DNA of 56,815 nt from Acidobacteriota bacterium (GTDB lineage Bacteria > Actinomycetota > Thermoleophilia > Gaiellales > Gaiellaceae): positions 1-56,815 of the forward strand of contig JAGWRZ010000130.1 of the NCBI GenBank assembly GCA_028876365.1, given 5' to 3'. The notes under the pieces were generated by a model, which saw only the letters and a program-made list of their open reading frames with translations, was not told where the DNA came from and did no database searches. Made by a program: the position numbers and the translations under genes. Of the stretch, positions 37,201-47,056 are shown piece after piece; the first letter of the stretch is position 1; every line of letters starts with the position of its first letter.

Positions 37201-38240
37201 GTCCTCACCCCTGCGGCGGCAGGCGTCGTCGTTCGCCGCACGGCGAGCTCGTGCTCCATGATCACCTCGCGCGGCGGGATGTCCGGATCGGAGAGGCGCT
37301 CGAGCGCGAGCGAGACCGCTGCGCGGCCCATCTCGTGCCGCGGCTGCCGCACCGTCGTCAGCTGCACGAGGCGCGACGATGCGAACCAGATGTCGTCGTA
37401 TCCCGCCACGGAGACGTCGTCCGGCACCGCCAGCCCGTGGGCGAGAAACGCGTCGATGGCGCCGAGCGCGATGAGATCGTTTCCGCACAGCACCGCCTCG
37501 GGCGGACGGCGGCGCGACGCGAGGAGCTCCTGCGCGGCGCGGTAGCCGGCGTCGGCGGTGAGGCTGCATTCGCGTACCGACTCCGGCGCGGGCTCGAGTC
37601 CCGCCTCCGCGAGAGCGTCGAGGTAGCCGCGCGTCCGCTCGGAGCTCGCGGACGACGCGGAGGGCCCCGCGAGGACGGCGATGTCGCGGTGGCCGAGGTC
37701 GAGGAGGTGCTGCGCCTCCTCGCGTGCGCCCGCGCGGTCGTCGATGCCGACGAAGTCGGCGTGGATGCCCGGAATGCGACGGACGACCTGGACGATCGGC
37801 ACATCCGGCGAGACGACGTCGAACAGGAGCTCGCCGTCGGAGACGAGAAGGGAGGTGAAGATCAGGGCGCCGCACCGGTGGTCGCACAGGGCCTGCACCA
37901 CCTCGACGTCGATGCCGTCGTCGGCGCCTCCGTGACTCAGGACGACCTGGAAGCCGGCCTCGGCGGCGGCCGCGATCACGCCGCCCGCGATCTCGGGATA
38001 GAACGGGTTGGTGATGTCGGCGAGGACGAGGCCGAGCACGTTCGTTCGTCCCGTCCGGAGGCCGCTCGCGACACGGTTCGGCCGGAAGCCGAGCTCGTCG
38101 GCGATGCGGAGGACGTTCGCCCGCGTCTGGTCTCCGACGCCTCCCCGATCGTTCATGACGTACGAGACGGTGGCGATCGAGACGCCCGCCCGCTTCGCGA
38201 CATCGACGAGCGTCACTCTCTGCGGCGGCCCATCGGACAC
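37197..38240 (-). CDS. LacI-family transcriptional regulator
   Basis: VTLVDVAKRAGVSIATVSYVMNDRGGVGDQTRANVLRIADELGFRPNRVASGLRTGRTNVLGLVLADITNPFY; start GTG chosen. Confidence 0.95.
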   Translation of the reverse strand: MSDGPPQRVTLVDVAKRAGVSIATVSYVMNDRGGVGDQTRANVLRIADELGFRPNRVASGLRTGRTNVLGLVLADITNPFYPEIAGGVIAAAAEAGFQVVLSHGGADDGIDVEVVQALCDHRCGALIFTSLLVSDGELLFDVVSPDVPIVQVVRRIPGIHADFVGIDDRAGAREEAQHLLDLGHRDIAVLAGPSASSASSERTRGYLDALAEAGLEPAPESVRECSLTADAGYRAAQELLASRRRPPEAVLCGNDLIALGAIDAFLAHGLAVPDDVSVAGYDDIWFASSRLVQLTTVRQPRHEMGRAAVSLALERLSDPDIPPREVIMEHELAVRRTTTPAAAGVRT

Positions 38241-38260
38241 CGAGGTAACGTAACCGCCTC

Positions 38261-38272
38261 TTAAACGTTTCG
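38261..38272. promoter_or_regulatory. Candidate LacI-family operator in lacI-rbsK divergent region
   Basis: TTAAACGTTTCG with perfect palindromic core AAACGTTT, central CG as in LacI-family operators; lies between divergent starts. Confidence 0.55.
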
Positions 38273-38275
38273 TCA

Positions 38276-39229
38276 ATGGACTTTCGCTCTCGTTCCCACC
38301 CGGCGATCTGCGTCGTCGGGGCCGCGCTGATCGACCTGATCAGCTACGTCCCACGCCTGCCTGGCCCCGGCGAGACGCTGCACGGGCTCGACTTCCGGAT
38401 CGGATACGGCGGCAAGGGCGCGAACCAGGCGGTGATGGCCGCGAGGCTCGGCGCGCGTGTCGCGATGGTGACGCGGGTCGGCCGCGACACCTTCGGCGAC
38501 GGCATGCTCGAGAACTTCCGGAATGCCGGCGTCGACGTGACGCACGTGGCCGTCGATCCGGAGGCGCCCTCGGGAGTGGCGCCGATCGCGGTCGAGCCGG
38601 GCGGCGAGAACGTGATCGTCATCGTCACCGGCGCGAACGCGCGGATGACGACCGCCGATGTCGACGCTGCGCGCGGCGCGATCGCCGCGGCGGACGTGCT
38701 CGTGTGCCAGCTCGAGGTCCCGATCGAGGTCACGCTCGCGGCTCTCCGTGCGGCCGCCGAGTCCTCGACCGCCACCGTCCTCAATGCCGCGCCCGCTCTC
38801 GCGCTTCCCTTCGGCGCGTTCGCGGATGTCGACGTCGTGTGCGCGAACGAGTCGGAGGCGGCCACGCTGCTCGGGACGGAGATCGAGCCAGGCCGCGAGC
38901 TCGAGGCCGTCCGCGCGCTCCGCGACCTCGGGCCGCGGGCGGCCGTGATCACGCTCGGCGGGCGCGGCTGCGCGCTCTCGGCGGAGGGCTGCACGGCGAT
39001 CGAGCCCGGCAAGAAGGTGGACGTGGTGGACACGACGGGCGCCGGCGATGCGTTCGTCGGCGCGCTCGCGTGCGCCCTTGCGGGCGGAGCCCCGCTCGCG
39101 GCGGCAGCGGCCCGGGCGAACGCCGTCGCTGCGCTGAGCGTGACCCGGCGCGGGACCCAGACGAGCTTCCCCACCGCGGACGAGGTCGCCTCCGCGCCCT
39201 TCTCGGAGGTGGACGAGAGCGCGGGATGA
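38276..39229 (+). CDS. rbsK: Ribokinase-like PfkB carbohydrate kinase
   Basis: GYGGKGANQAVMAARLGARVAMVTRVGRDTFG; DVVDTTGAGDAFVGALACAL. Confidence 0.88.
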   Translation: MDFRSRSHPAICVVGAALIDLISYVPRLPGPGETLHGLDFRIGYGGKGANQAVMAARLGARVAMVTRVGRDTFGDGMLENFRNAGVDVTHVAVDPEAPSGVAPIAVEPGGENVIVIVTGANARMTTADVDAARGAIAAADVLVCQLEVPIEVTLAALRAAAESSTATVLNAAPALALPFGAFADVDVVCANESEAATLLGTEIEPGRELEAVRALRDLGPRAAVITLGGRGCALSAEGCTAIEPGKKVDVVDTTGAGDAFVGALACALAGGAPLAAAAARANAVAALSVTRRGTQTSFPTADEVASAPFSEVDESAG

Positions 39230-39281
39230 CGAGGGGCCGGCGTCGCCGCCGGCCCCTCTCGATCCGGAGTCGCCGCGAGGC

Positions 39282-39719
39282 TCAGCGCTTCACGACGATC
39301 GATCCACGCATGTATCCGTTGTGGGTCATCGCCCACGAATCGCACGGGCTGCCACACCACCAGTCGTAGCTGCCGGCCTTCGGCACGGTGAGAGTGATGC
39401 TCGCCCGGCCCGGCTTCCCGCCCTTGGCGGCGGGGATGAGCACGTTCAGGTTGAGGCCCGGTGCGACGAGCGAGTGCATCCCGGTGTCGTAGTTCAGGAA
39501 CGTGACCGTCGTCTTGCGGCCCGCCTTGAGGACGAAGTCGGCCGGCAGGAACGCGTCGTGCCACTTCCCGTCGGGGCCCTTCCTGGCGTGCTCGCTGTCG
39601 GACTTGACGAGAACGGTCACCCGCTCCTGTGTCGGTGCGGAGCCCGCGGTCGCAGTGGCGCTCGCTGCCGATGCGCCGATCGCCGCAAGCACGAGTAGAG
39701 ACATGAACCAGCGCTTCAT
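39282..39719 (-). CDS. Secreted cupredoxin-like protein
   Basis: Signal peptide; GMHSLVAPGLNLNV ... GSYDWWCGSPCDSWAMTHNGYMRGSIVV (His/Cys/His/Met ligand-like set). Confidence 0.7.
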   Translation of the reverse strand: MKRWFMSLLVLAAIGASAASATATAGSAPTQERVTVLVKSDSEHARKGPDGKWHDAFLPADFVLKAGRKTTVTFLNYDTGMHSLVAPGLNLNVLIPAAKGGKPGRASITLTVPKAGSYDWWCGSPCDSWAMTHNGYMRGSIVVKR

Positions 39720-39912
39720 CCTGGCGACTCCTCGATCATGGCCGGCTCGCATCGAGCCGATCGGTTGTCGCCCAGCATCGGCCGACGGCGCTCCCGCCGC
39801 CTCCGGTGGACACCGCATACCGGCTACGGGGATTCCCCGACCCGCCCTCGCCCCTGGTGACCGGCGGCTCGCGGTTCAGGGCGCGCGCAGGAGCTGCGCG
39901 CAGACGAGGTCG

Positions 39913-40182
39913 CCAGAGGATGTCGGCCGCCCGCTCGACGCCGAGGCCGCGGCGTAACGCACGGCGCTCGTGCAGGTTCTCGACAACGGCACGCTGGTTC
40001 CCGTAGAACTCCGCCTCGATGCGCGCCCAGATCTCTGCGATCTCGGGCTCGGTCGGCGCGGCGTCGCGAAGGACGCTCAGAAGGCCGCCGATCCGGCCGC
40101 GGACGATCGTCGCGTTGTGGATGTCGAGGCGGACCTTGCGTTCCGGATCGGGCTCGTCGAGCACGGCGCGGAACCAGGCCTC
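39913..40182 (-). pseudogene. Remnant of TetR-family regulator (C-terminal ligand-binding part only)
   Basis: AWFRAVLDEPDPERKVRLDIHNATIVRGRIGGLLSVLRDAAPTEPEIAEIWARIEAEFYGNQRAVVENLHERRALRRGLGVERAADILW resembles TetR C-terminal halves; no HTH found and match ends abruptly after ILW. Confidence 0.55.
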
Positions 40183-40204
40183 GTGAGGGGGCGCCGGCGG
40201 CAGC

Positions 40205-42334
40205 TCAACGCGCCGGGGCGCGTGAACACGCCCGATTGCCACCGGCGGCGGCGTCGAGGCGCGTGACGCCGAGCATGGCGGCGACGATCCGGCCGTCGGG
40301 CAGAACTGTCATCGGTGACGCCGCGTACGCGATCGTCACCGGCGCCCGCGAGCAGAGCGGAATGTCGATGACGGCGCTCCGTCCGGCGCCGATCCGGCGG
40401 ACGACCGGCTGCTCGTGCGCGCTCGTGAACCGGATCGTGAGCGTCCGGCCGTTGCGCGGAGCGCGGATCGGAAGGACGAGACGGCCGTCCACGCGGCCGT
40501 GGCTCGGCCACACGGTGATGGAGCCTCTGCCTTCGAGCCAACCGTCGGGGGCCCGGCCGGCGATGACGTAGCGGAACCGGAGCGCGTCTCGAGCACGGAC
40601 GAACAGCAAGTCGGCGTTCGCGTACAACGGGGTCCCGTTCTGCAAGCGGAGGCCACCCGGCGAGGCCGAGAGGAGAACGTCGCCACGGCTCCGCGCGCCG
40701 TTCACGAGAAGCGTCCCGTCGCGCGCGACGCTCGCGGGCTCGACCGCGAACGTATCGGGCTCATTCGTCCCCGGGAGCAGCGCGAGCCGGTCGATCGACG
40801 GGTTCCAGAACAGGAGCGCATCGGCGACGAGCGTTCCCGGGAAGAGCACCATCGTTGCGTGCCCGCGCCCGGCGGCGTCGATCGCGGATGGGTTGCGGTC
40901 GAGGGCGATGTTGTACAGGGCGCGGCTCATCCGGACGTTGAGCGAGATCGCGCCGACGGAGCCCGCGGCCGTCGCGGCGGCGGCGAGCACCAGCGCGACC
41001 GCCGCGAGGGCGCGCGGCGCGATGAACGAGACCGCGAGCAGAACGACGACGGACGCCGCTCCGGCGAGGACGACCACGAGCGAGGCGGTCGATGCAGAGT
41101 GGACCATCTCCGCGAGCTGGCGGAGCGCGAAAAGGAACGGCGAATGGTCGAAACCGTCGCCGGCGACGTAGCCGGCGAGCGGCAGCCGCAGGCTCGCGAC
41201 GACGAGGGCGACGGCGACGATCGCGTGCACGGCTTTCCGCGGGCATCCACGGCGGGCGTAGAGCAGAAATGCGATCGTCCAGAGCGGCAGGAGATAGAAG
41301 AGGTATCGCTCCTGGACGAAGTCGGTGTGCCCGACGATGCGCGCCTGGGCCTTGTTCGGATGGCCGTAGACGATCGCCTCGGCGAAGACGCCGACGGTGA
41401 ACACCGCCGTCATCGCGGCGAATGCGAGCTCGGCCCGCCGCAAAGGTCGCACGAAAGCGAAGACGACGCCGAGGATGGCGCCGGGAACGAGGACGAACCC
41501 GCCCGCGAACGCGAGGACGAGCGCATCCGGCGCGATCAGGTGGAGAGCGGTGCTCGCCTTGAAGCCGGGCGTGAACGTAAAGCTCGGGTAATAGCCCGTG
41601 TTCCGTGCCGGGCCGAGCGCGGCGAGCGCTCCGCCGACGAGGAGGAACAGGGCGATCGCGATCCGGTGCGAGCGGACGAACCCGCGCAGCCGCCGCTCGC
41701 GCAGCACGACGGCGACGAGCGCGACGACGAAGCACGGCAGGAGCACGGCGAACTGCATCCGGGCGAACATCGCGAGGGCGGCGAGGCCGAGAAAGAACGC
41801 GAACGACCGCGCGCCGGGCCGGTCGATTGCGTGCACGGCGGCGGCGATCGCGCCGAGAGCGACGGGGTAGGCGACCGGCTCCGAGAGAACGAAGCTCGAG
41901 TAGACGGCTGCTGGGATCGCGAGGCTGAGACCGGCAGCGGCGAGCGCCCAGCGATAAGGGAGGTCGAGCCGGCGCGCGAGGTAGTAGACGGGGATGGCGG
42001 CGAGCGACATCACCACCGACTCGATCGCCTGCGTCGCGCGGTACGCCTCCTCGACGTTCGGGAACAGCCATGCCGGCGCCGTCAGGATTGGCTGCAGGAG
42101 TGGGAAGAAGTGCACCGGCATGCCGCGGACGATGGGCGCGTGCCCGGCTGCGAGTGACCGCGAGAAGGACGCGTACATGTACTCGTCCGGGAAGTAGTAC
42201 GGGGTCGGCCGGAGCCAGGCGGTGGCGATCCGAAGCGCCGCGCCGGCCGTCACGATCAGTGCGAGCGGCGCGATGCGGATGCCTGCGAAGGCGCCGTCGA
42301 GCGCGCGGCGGGGCGCGTGCGGAACGGCGCTCAC
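40205..42334 (-). CDS. Membrane glycosyltransferase (GT39/GT83-like, polyprenyl-phosphate sugar dependent)
   Basis: PYYFPDEYMYASFSRSLAAGH; multi-TM; C-terminal extracytoplasmic beta domain. Confidence 0.7.
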   Translation of the reverse strand: MSAVPHAPRRALDGAFAGIRIAPLALIVTAGAALRIATAWLRPTPYYFPDEYMYASFSRSLAAGHAPIVRGMPVHFFPLLQPILTAPAWLFPNVEEAYRATQAIESVVMSLAAIPVYYLARRLDLPYRWALAAAGLSLAIPAAVYSSFVLSEPVAYPVALGAIAAAVHAIDRPGARSFAFFLGLAALAMFARMQFAVLLPCFVVALVAVVLRERRLRGFVRSHRIAIALFLLVGGALAALGPARNTGYYPSFTFTPGFKASTALHLIAPDALVLAFAGGFVLVPGAILGVVFAFVRPLRRAELAFAAMTAVFTVGVFAEAIVYGHPNKAQARIVGHTDFVQERYLFYLLPLWTIAFLLYARRGCPRKAVHAIVAVALVVASLRLPLAGYVAGDGFDHSPFLFALRQLAEMVHSASTASLVVVLAGAASVVVLLAVSFIAPRALAAVALVLAAAATAAGSVGAISLNVRMSRALYNIALDRNPSAIDAAGRGHATMVLFPGTLVADALLFWNPSIDRLALLPGTNEPDTFAVEPASVARDGTLLVNGARSRGDVLLSASPGGLRLQNGTPLYANADLLFVRARDALRFRYVIAGRAPDGWLEGRGSITVWPSHGRVDGRLVLPIRAPRNGRTLTIRFTSAHEQPVVRRIGAGRSAVIDIPLCSRAPVTIAYAASPMTVLPDGRIVAAMLGVTRLDAAAGGNRACSRAPAR

Positions 42335-42401
42335 CGGCTCGATATCGGCATCGGGACGAGCCCGCTTGAGTCGGCGGTCGCGGCGACCGATACCAGTGCG
42401 G

Positions 42402-43415
42402 GTGAAGGGAGCGGCGTCGGTCGTGGTGGTCGCATACGGCTCGAGCCCGGGCCTCCTCGCGTGCGTTGCGTCGGTTTGGGCGGACGAGCCGGAATGGGAG
42501 GTCATCGTCGTCGACAACGGCGCCGACCCGCGCGAGATCGAGGCCGTCGAGGGGGCGGGCCGCGCGGCGATCGTGCGTCCGCTGCGCAACCTCGGGTTCG
42601 GAGGCGGCTGCAACATCGGCGCGGCAGTCGCACGGCACCAGCGGATCGTCTTCCTCAATCCCGACACGATCGTGCCGCCGGGGTCGTTGGCGCGTCTCGT
42701 CGAGCCGCTCGACGACGCCGGCATCGGCATCGTCACCGGGTGCCTGCGCCTCAACGACCGGCCGGACGTTCTGCACGCGGCCGGGACCGCGGTGCACGTC
42801 AGCGGCCTCGGATGGTCGTCGGGATACGGCGCGCCGCCGCCCGCGCCGAGCGGGCTCGTCGAGGTCGCAGCTCCATGTGGAGCGGCGATGGCGGTTCGCT
42901 CGGACACGCTCCGTGAGCTCGGCGGCTTTCACGACGAGCTCTTCCTCTACCTCGAGGATGTCGAGCTCGGCTGGCGCGCCCGCATGGCCGGAACTCGTGT
43001 CGTCTGCAGTATCGGCGCGAGCTTCTACCACGACTACGACTTCGAGCGCCACACGACGAAGCGCTACTTCCTCGAGCGCAACCGTCTCGCGTTTGTCGCG
43101 ATCTGCTATTCGGCGCGCACCCTCCTTCTGCTCGCACCGCTGTTCGTTGCAACCGAGATCGCGATGCTCGCCCTCGCGGCGCGGCAGGGCTGGCTCCGAG
43201 ACAAGCTCGCCGGGTGGGCATGGTGCGTGCGCAACCGCCATACGCTGCTTCGGCGGCGTCGTGAGACACAGCTCCGCCGGACCGTCCGCGACCGCGAGCT
43301 CGCCGGGATGCTCACCGCGGTCGTCGACCCTGCGATGCTCGAGGTTCCCCGCGCGATGCGGATCGTCAATCCTCTCATGAGCGCGTACTGGACCCTGGTG
43401 CGGTGCGCCCTCTGA
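42402..43415 (+). CDS. Glycosyltransferase family 2 (rhamnosyltransferase-like)
   Basis: EVIVVDNGADPREIEAVE; RNLGFGGGCNIGAA; FLNPDTIVPPG; GFHDELFLYLEDVELGWRARMAG. Confidence 0.88.
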   Translation: MKGAASVVVVAYGSSPGLLACVASVWADEPEWEVIVVDNGADPREIEAVEGAGRAAIVRPLRNLGFGGGCNIGAAVARHQRIVFLNPDTIVPPGSLARLVEPLDDAGIGIVTGCLRLNDRPDVLHAAGTAVHVSGLGWSSGYGAPPPAPSGLVEVAAPCGAAMAVRSDTLRELGGFHDELFLYLEDVELGWRARMAGTRVVCSIGASFYHDYDFERHTTKRYFLERNRLAFVAICYSARTLLLLAPLFVATEIAMLALAARQGWLRDKLAGWAWCVRNRHTLLRRRRETQLRRTVRDRELAGMLTAVVDPAMLEVPRAMRIVNPLMSAYWTLVRCAL

Positions 43416-44848
43416 CCTCTTCGCACTCGCGGACGATCGCCAGGAACACCGTGTTCCAGTCGATCGGGCACGTCGCCAGTCTCGGCGTCGCGGTCGCCTC
43501 GGCCGCGCTCGTGACACGCTATCTCGGCGTCCGCGCATACGGGACCTTCAGCCTCATCGCCGTCGTCGTCGTCGTCCCCGTGACGGTGCTGAACGGAAGC
43601 CTCGACACCCTCGCCGTCCGGCATCTCTCGGCCGGCGAGGCCAGTCCGGCCTTCTTCCGCAACGTCCTCGCGCTGAAGATCGCGCTCGCGACCTCCTTCG
43701 CGGTGGCCGTCACGGCCATCGCCGCCGTGACTCTTGCCGGCGCGACTCGTCTCGCGGTCGCGCTGCTCGGAATCTCTGTCGTGGCGTCCGGCATCCAGGG
43801 GACCTTGCTCACGGTCGAGCAGGCGCGCATGCACTTCCGCCTCCCGGTGCTCGTCGACGTCGGCGGCCGCGCGCTCACGCTCGTCGCCGTCGGTGTGCTC
43901 ATGCTCGCGCTGCGCCCCGCCGATGCGTCGATGCGCGTCGCGCTCGTCGTGGCGGCGGGCGCCGTGGCGGCGCTCTTCTGGCTTGCCGCGACGCTCGCAC
44001 TACGGCGCGGCCGCGTCTCCCTCCGCCTGAGCCATGACGGCGACGTGTGGCGCGCCCTCCTGCGGTCGAGCGTCCCGCTCGCCCTGCTCGCGGGACTCGG
44101 CCTCGTCAACTATCGCCTCGATATCGTCCTGCTCGGCGGCCTGGCAGGCGCCCGAGACGTCGGTATCTATGCGGTGGCGACGCGATTCGTCGACTCTGTG
44201 CTCCCGCTCGCTGCATTCTTCGTCGCCGCCGCCTTTCCCATCCTCTCCGCCGGTGCGTCCTTGCCGCGGGCGGATCGTCAGCGCCGCGCCCGCCGTGCGT
44301 CGGAGTTCCTCCTGCTCGCGTCGCTGCCAATTGCGGTCGGTGGATGCGTGTTCGCGCCGGCTCTTGTCCACCTCGTCGCCGGTCCGGCCTATGCCGACGC
44401 CGTTCTGCCCCTCCGCCTCCTGCTCGCCTCCGTCCCGTTCAGCTACCTGAGCACCTTCCTCGTCTTCATGCTCGTGGCCGCGGACGAGCAGCGACGGGTC
44501 GTGCCGCTCTTGCTGGCCAGCATCGGCCTCAATCTCGTGCTGAACGTCGCCCTCATCCCGGGCTACGGCTACGACGGTCCCGCGGTGGCGACGCTCGCGA
44601 GCGAGGTCGCCGGCGCGGCGGCGCTGATCGTGATCGTCCGCCGCACGCTCGGCGTGCAGCCCCTCGCCATCGCTCTCCTCAAGAGCCCCGCTGCAGCCGC
44701 GGCGATGCTCGCGACCGCGATCGTCGCCCAGCCGCTCGGCGTCGTCCCCGCGGCAGTCGCGTCGCTCGCCGTCTATGCCGCATTCGTCCTGTCGCTTCGC
44801 GTCGTCCGGCCCGTTGACCTCGAGCTCTTCGTCGAGAGGGCCGCATGA
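43403..44848 (+). CDS. Oligosaccharide flippase (Wzx-like, MOP superfamily)
   Basis: NTVFQSIGHVASLGVAVASAALVTRYLGVRAYGTFSLIA; 12-14 TM polysaccharide-export pattern. Confidence 0.88.
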   Translation: MRPLTSSHSRTIARNTVFQSIGHVASLGVAVASAALVTRYLGVRAYGTFSLIAVVVVVPVTVLNGSLDTLAVRHLSAGEASPAFFRNVLALKIALATSFAVAVTAIAAVTLAGATRLAVALLGISVVASGIQGTLLTVEQARMHFRLPVLVDVGGRALTLVAVGVLMLALRPADASMRVALVVAAGAVAALFWLAATLALRRGRVSLRLSHDGDVWRALLRSSVPLALLAGLGLVNYRLDIVLLGGLAGARDVGIYAVATRFVDSVLPLAAFFVAAAFPILSAGASLPRADRQRRARRASEFLLLASLPIAVGGCVFAPALVHLVAGPAYADAVLPLRLLLASVPFSYLSTFLVFMLVAADEQRRVVPLLLASIGLNLVLNVALIPGYGYDGPAVATLASEVAGAAALIVIVRRTLGVQPLAIALLKSPAAAAAMLATAIVAQPLGVVPAAVASLAVYAAFVLSLRVVRPVDLELFVERAA

Positions 44849-47046
44849 CGCGCGTCGCCGTCGTCGTCGTGAACAAGAACGCCGGTGCCCATCTCGCGCG
44901 TGTCCTCGACTGCCTCGAGCTGCAGTCGGTGAGGCCGCACCGCGTCATCGTTGTCGACAACGCGAGCGACGACGGCTCGCTCGACGGGCTCGATGCTCGT
45001 TTCCCGCAGGTCGAGTTCATCCGTTCGGAGGACAACCTCGGGTTCGCTGCCGCGAACAACCTCGCCGTCCGAATCGCCGACGACTGCGAGCTCGTCGCGC
45101 TGCTCAACCCCGACGCGTTCCCGCGGCAGGACTGGCTCGAGACGCTGATCGCCGCAGCGGCGGAACACCCCACGTATGCCGCGTTCGGGAGCACGCTGCT
45201 CCTCGCCGCCGACCCGGACACGTCGGACGGGACCGGCGACGACTACCACGTCAGCGGGCTCGCCTGGCGCCGTGACCAGGGAAAGTCCGCAGCGCCCGGC
45301 CGCGACGGCGGAGAGGTGTTCTCCGTTTGCGCCGCCGCCGCCCTCTACCGCCGCGACGCATTCCTCTCCGTCGCCGGCTTCGACGAGAGCTTCTTCTGTT
45401 ACTACGAGGACACCGACCTCGCCTTCCGTCTTCGCCTCGCGGGGCACCGCTGCCTCTACGTCCCCGAGGCGGTCGTCCTCCACGTCGGCTCGGCGACATC
45501 GGGCCTCCTCAGCCCGTTCACCATCTACCACTCCGCGCGCAATCAGCTGTGGACGTACGTGAAGAACATGCCCGGATGGCTCCTGTGGATCTACCTCCCG
45601 CAGCACCTGCTCGTCTCCGTGCTGACGACGCTCGCGTACGCGCTGCGCGGGCGGGGAAGCGCCGCGTTCGCCGGGCGCCGCGACGGGCTGCTCGGGCTCC
45701 CGCGCGTGCTGCGCGAGCGCCGGCGGATCCAAGCTGCCCGGCAGGCGTCGACCGGAGAGCTGCGCGCCGCCATGTCGCGCGGCCTCGACGGCTACGTGGT
45801 CGCATTCGGGAGCCGGGTGCGCGAGTGGCGCCGCGAGTCGGCCGGACGGGACCACCAACCGCACCTCGACCACCTCGACGGGCTGCGCGGCCTCGCCGCG
45901 CTGTTCGTCGTCCTCCACCACACCTGGCTGACCGTGTGGCCGAGCGTCTATGCGACGCCGTCGTCTGCGGTAGGAAGCGCGACGCGGTTCCTCGCCTTCG
46001 GCCACTTCGCCGTCGTCGTCTTCATCGTCCTCTCCGGGTTCTGCCTCTCGCTGCCGATCGCACGCTCGGGCCGGCTCGAGGGCGGCGCATGGGGTTTCTT
46101 CCGCCGCCGCGCCAGGCGCCTCCTGCCGCCGTACTACGCGTCGTTTGCGCTGTCTCTGCTTCTCATCTGGACGCTGATCGGACGACGTACGGGAACGCAT
46201 TGGGACGTCTCCGTGCCGGTCGACTGGCGCGGCTACACCGGGAATGGGCTGTTGCTCGGAGACATGCTCGGCGGCGGCCAGATCAATCATGTGTGGTGGT
46301 CGGTCGCCCTCGAGTGGCAGATCTATCTCGCATTCCCTGTGCTCGTCGGATGCTGGCTTGTCTTCGGAGCGGCCGCCGCGGGCCTGGTCGGCTTCGCGCT
46401 CGCCGCGGGCGGCTGGCTCCTCGTCACCCTGGTGCCCGCCGTCGGCCCGTTCCAGCTCGCCGGCTCGATGCCGTGGTTCCTCGCGCTCTTCACGTTCGGA
46501 GTGCTCGCGGCCGCCATCGTGGGGAGCGGTACGCCGGTGACGCGGAAGCTGTGGGAGTGGGACCGCTGGCACGCGGTCGCGGCCATCCTCGCCGTGGGCG
46601 TCTTCGCCATCTGCGTGGTGGCCGGCCGGAGCGCCGTCTTCGCACACCTGCCGCCGATGGATCTGGCGGTCGGCGCCGCGACCGCCTGCGCGATCCTCGC
46701 CAGCTGTCGTGCCGATGGGCGCCTTCGTCGGGTGCTGGGCTGGCGGCCGGTCGTCCTCGTCGGCGGGTTCTCGTACAGCCTCTACCTCATCCATGCGCCG
46801 CTGCTGCAGGTCCTTTGGCAGTACGACGTGCAGCCGTTCGGCCTCGACCGCGTGGGGACATTCCTCCTGCTCGCGCTCGTCGGGGTGCCGTTCGTCGTCG
46901 GCGTGTCCTATCTGTTCTTCCTCGCGTTCGAGCGGCCGTTCCTCAGCCGGGCGCATCGGGCACGGCTCGGTCTCGACGACGCTTCGGGCCACCCTGCCCG
47001 GTCGGGGTATGTCCTCGCTCAAGCCGATGCGGGCTCCCGCCGATGA
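44845..47046 (+). CDS. Fusion: GT2 glycosyltransferase + acyltransferase-3 (OafA-like)
   Basis: N-term VVVVNKNAGAHLARVLDCLE...VVDNASDDGS...LLNPDAFP; C-term HLDHLDGLRGLAALFVVLHHTWL...VFIVLSGFCLSLPIAR...FFRRRARRLLPPYYA. Confidence 0.9.
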   Translation: MTRVAVVVVNKNAGAHLARVLDCLELQSVRPHRVIVVDNASDDGSLDGLDARFPQVEFIRSEDNLGFAAANNLAVRIADDCELVALLNPDAFPRQDWLETLIAAAAEHPTYAAFGSTLLLAADPDTSDGTGDDYHVSGLAWRRDQGKSAAPGRDGGEVFSVCAAAALYRRDAFLSVAGFDESFFCYYEDTDLAFRLRLAGHRCLYVPEAVVLHVGSATSGLLSPFTIYHSARNQLWTYVKNMPGWLLWIYLPQHLLVSVLTTLAYALRGRGSAAFAGRRDGLLGLPRVLRERRRIQAARQASTGELRAAMSRGLDGYVVAFGSRVREWRRESAGRDHQPHLDHLDGLRGLAALFVVLHHTWLTVWPSVYATPSSAVGSATRFLAFGHFAVVVFIVLSGFCLSLPIARSGRLEGGAWGFFRRRARRLLPPYYASFALSLLLIWTLIGRRTGTHWDVSVPVDWRGYTGNGLLLGDMLGGGQINHVWWSVALEWQIYLAFPVLVGCWLVFGAAAAGLVGFALAAGGWLLVTLVPAVGPFQLAGSMPWFLALFTFGVLAAAIVGSGTPVTRKLWEWDRWHAVAAILAVGVFAICVVAGRSAVFAHLPPMDLAVGAATACAILASCRADGRLRRVLGWRPVVLVGGFSYSLYLIHAPLLQVLWQYDVQPFGLDRVGTFLLLALVGVPFVVGVSYLFFLAFERPFLSRAHRARLGLDDASGHPARSGYVLAQADAGSRR

Positions 47047-47056
47047 AGGGATCCTG

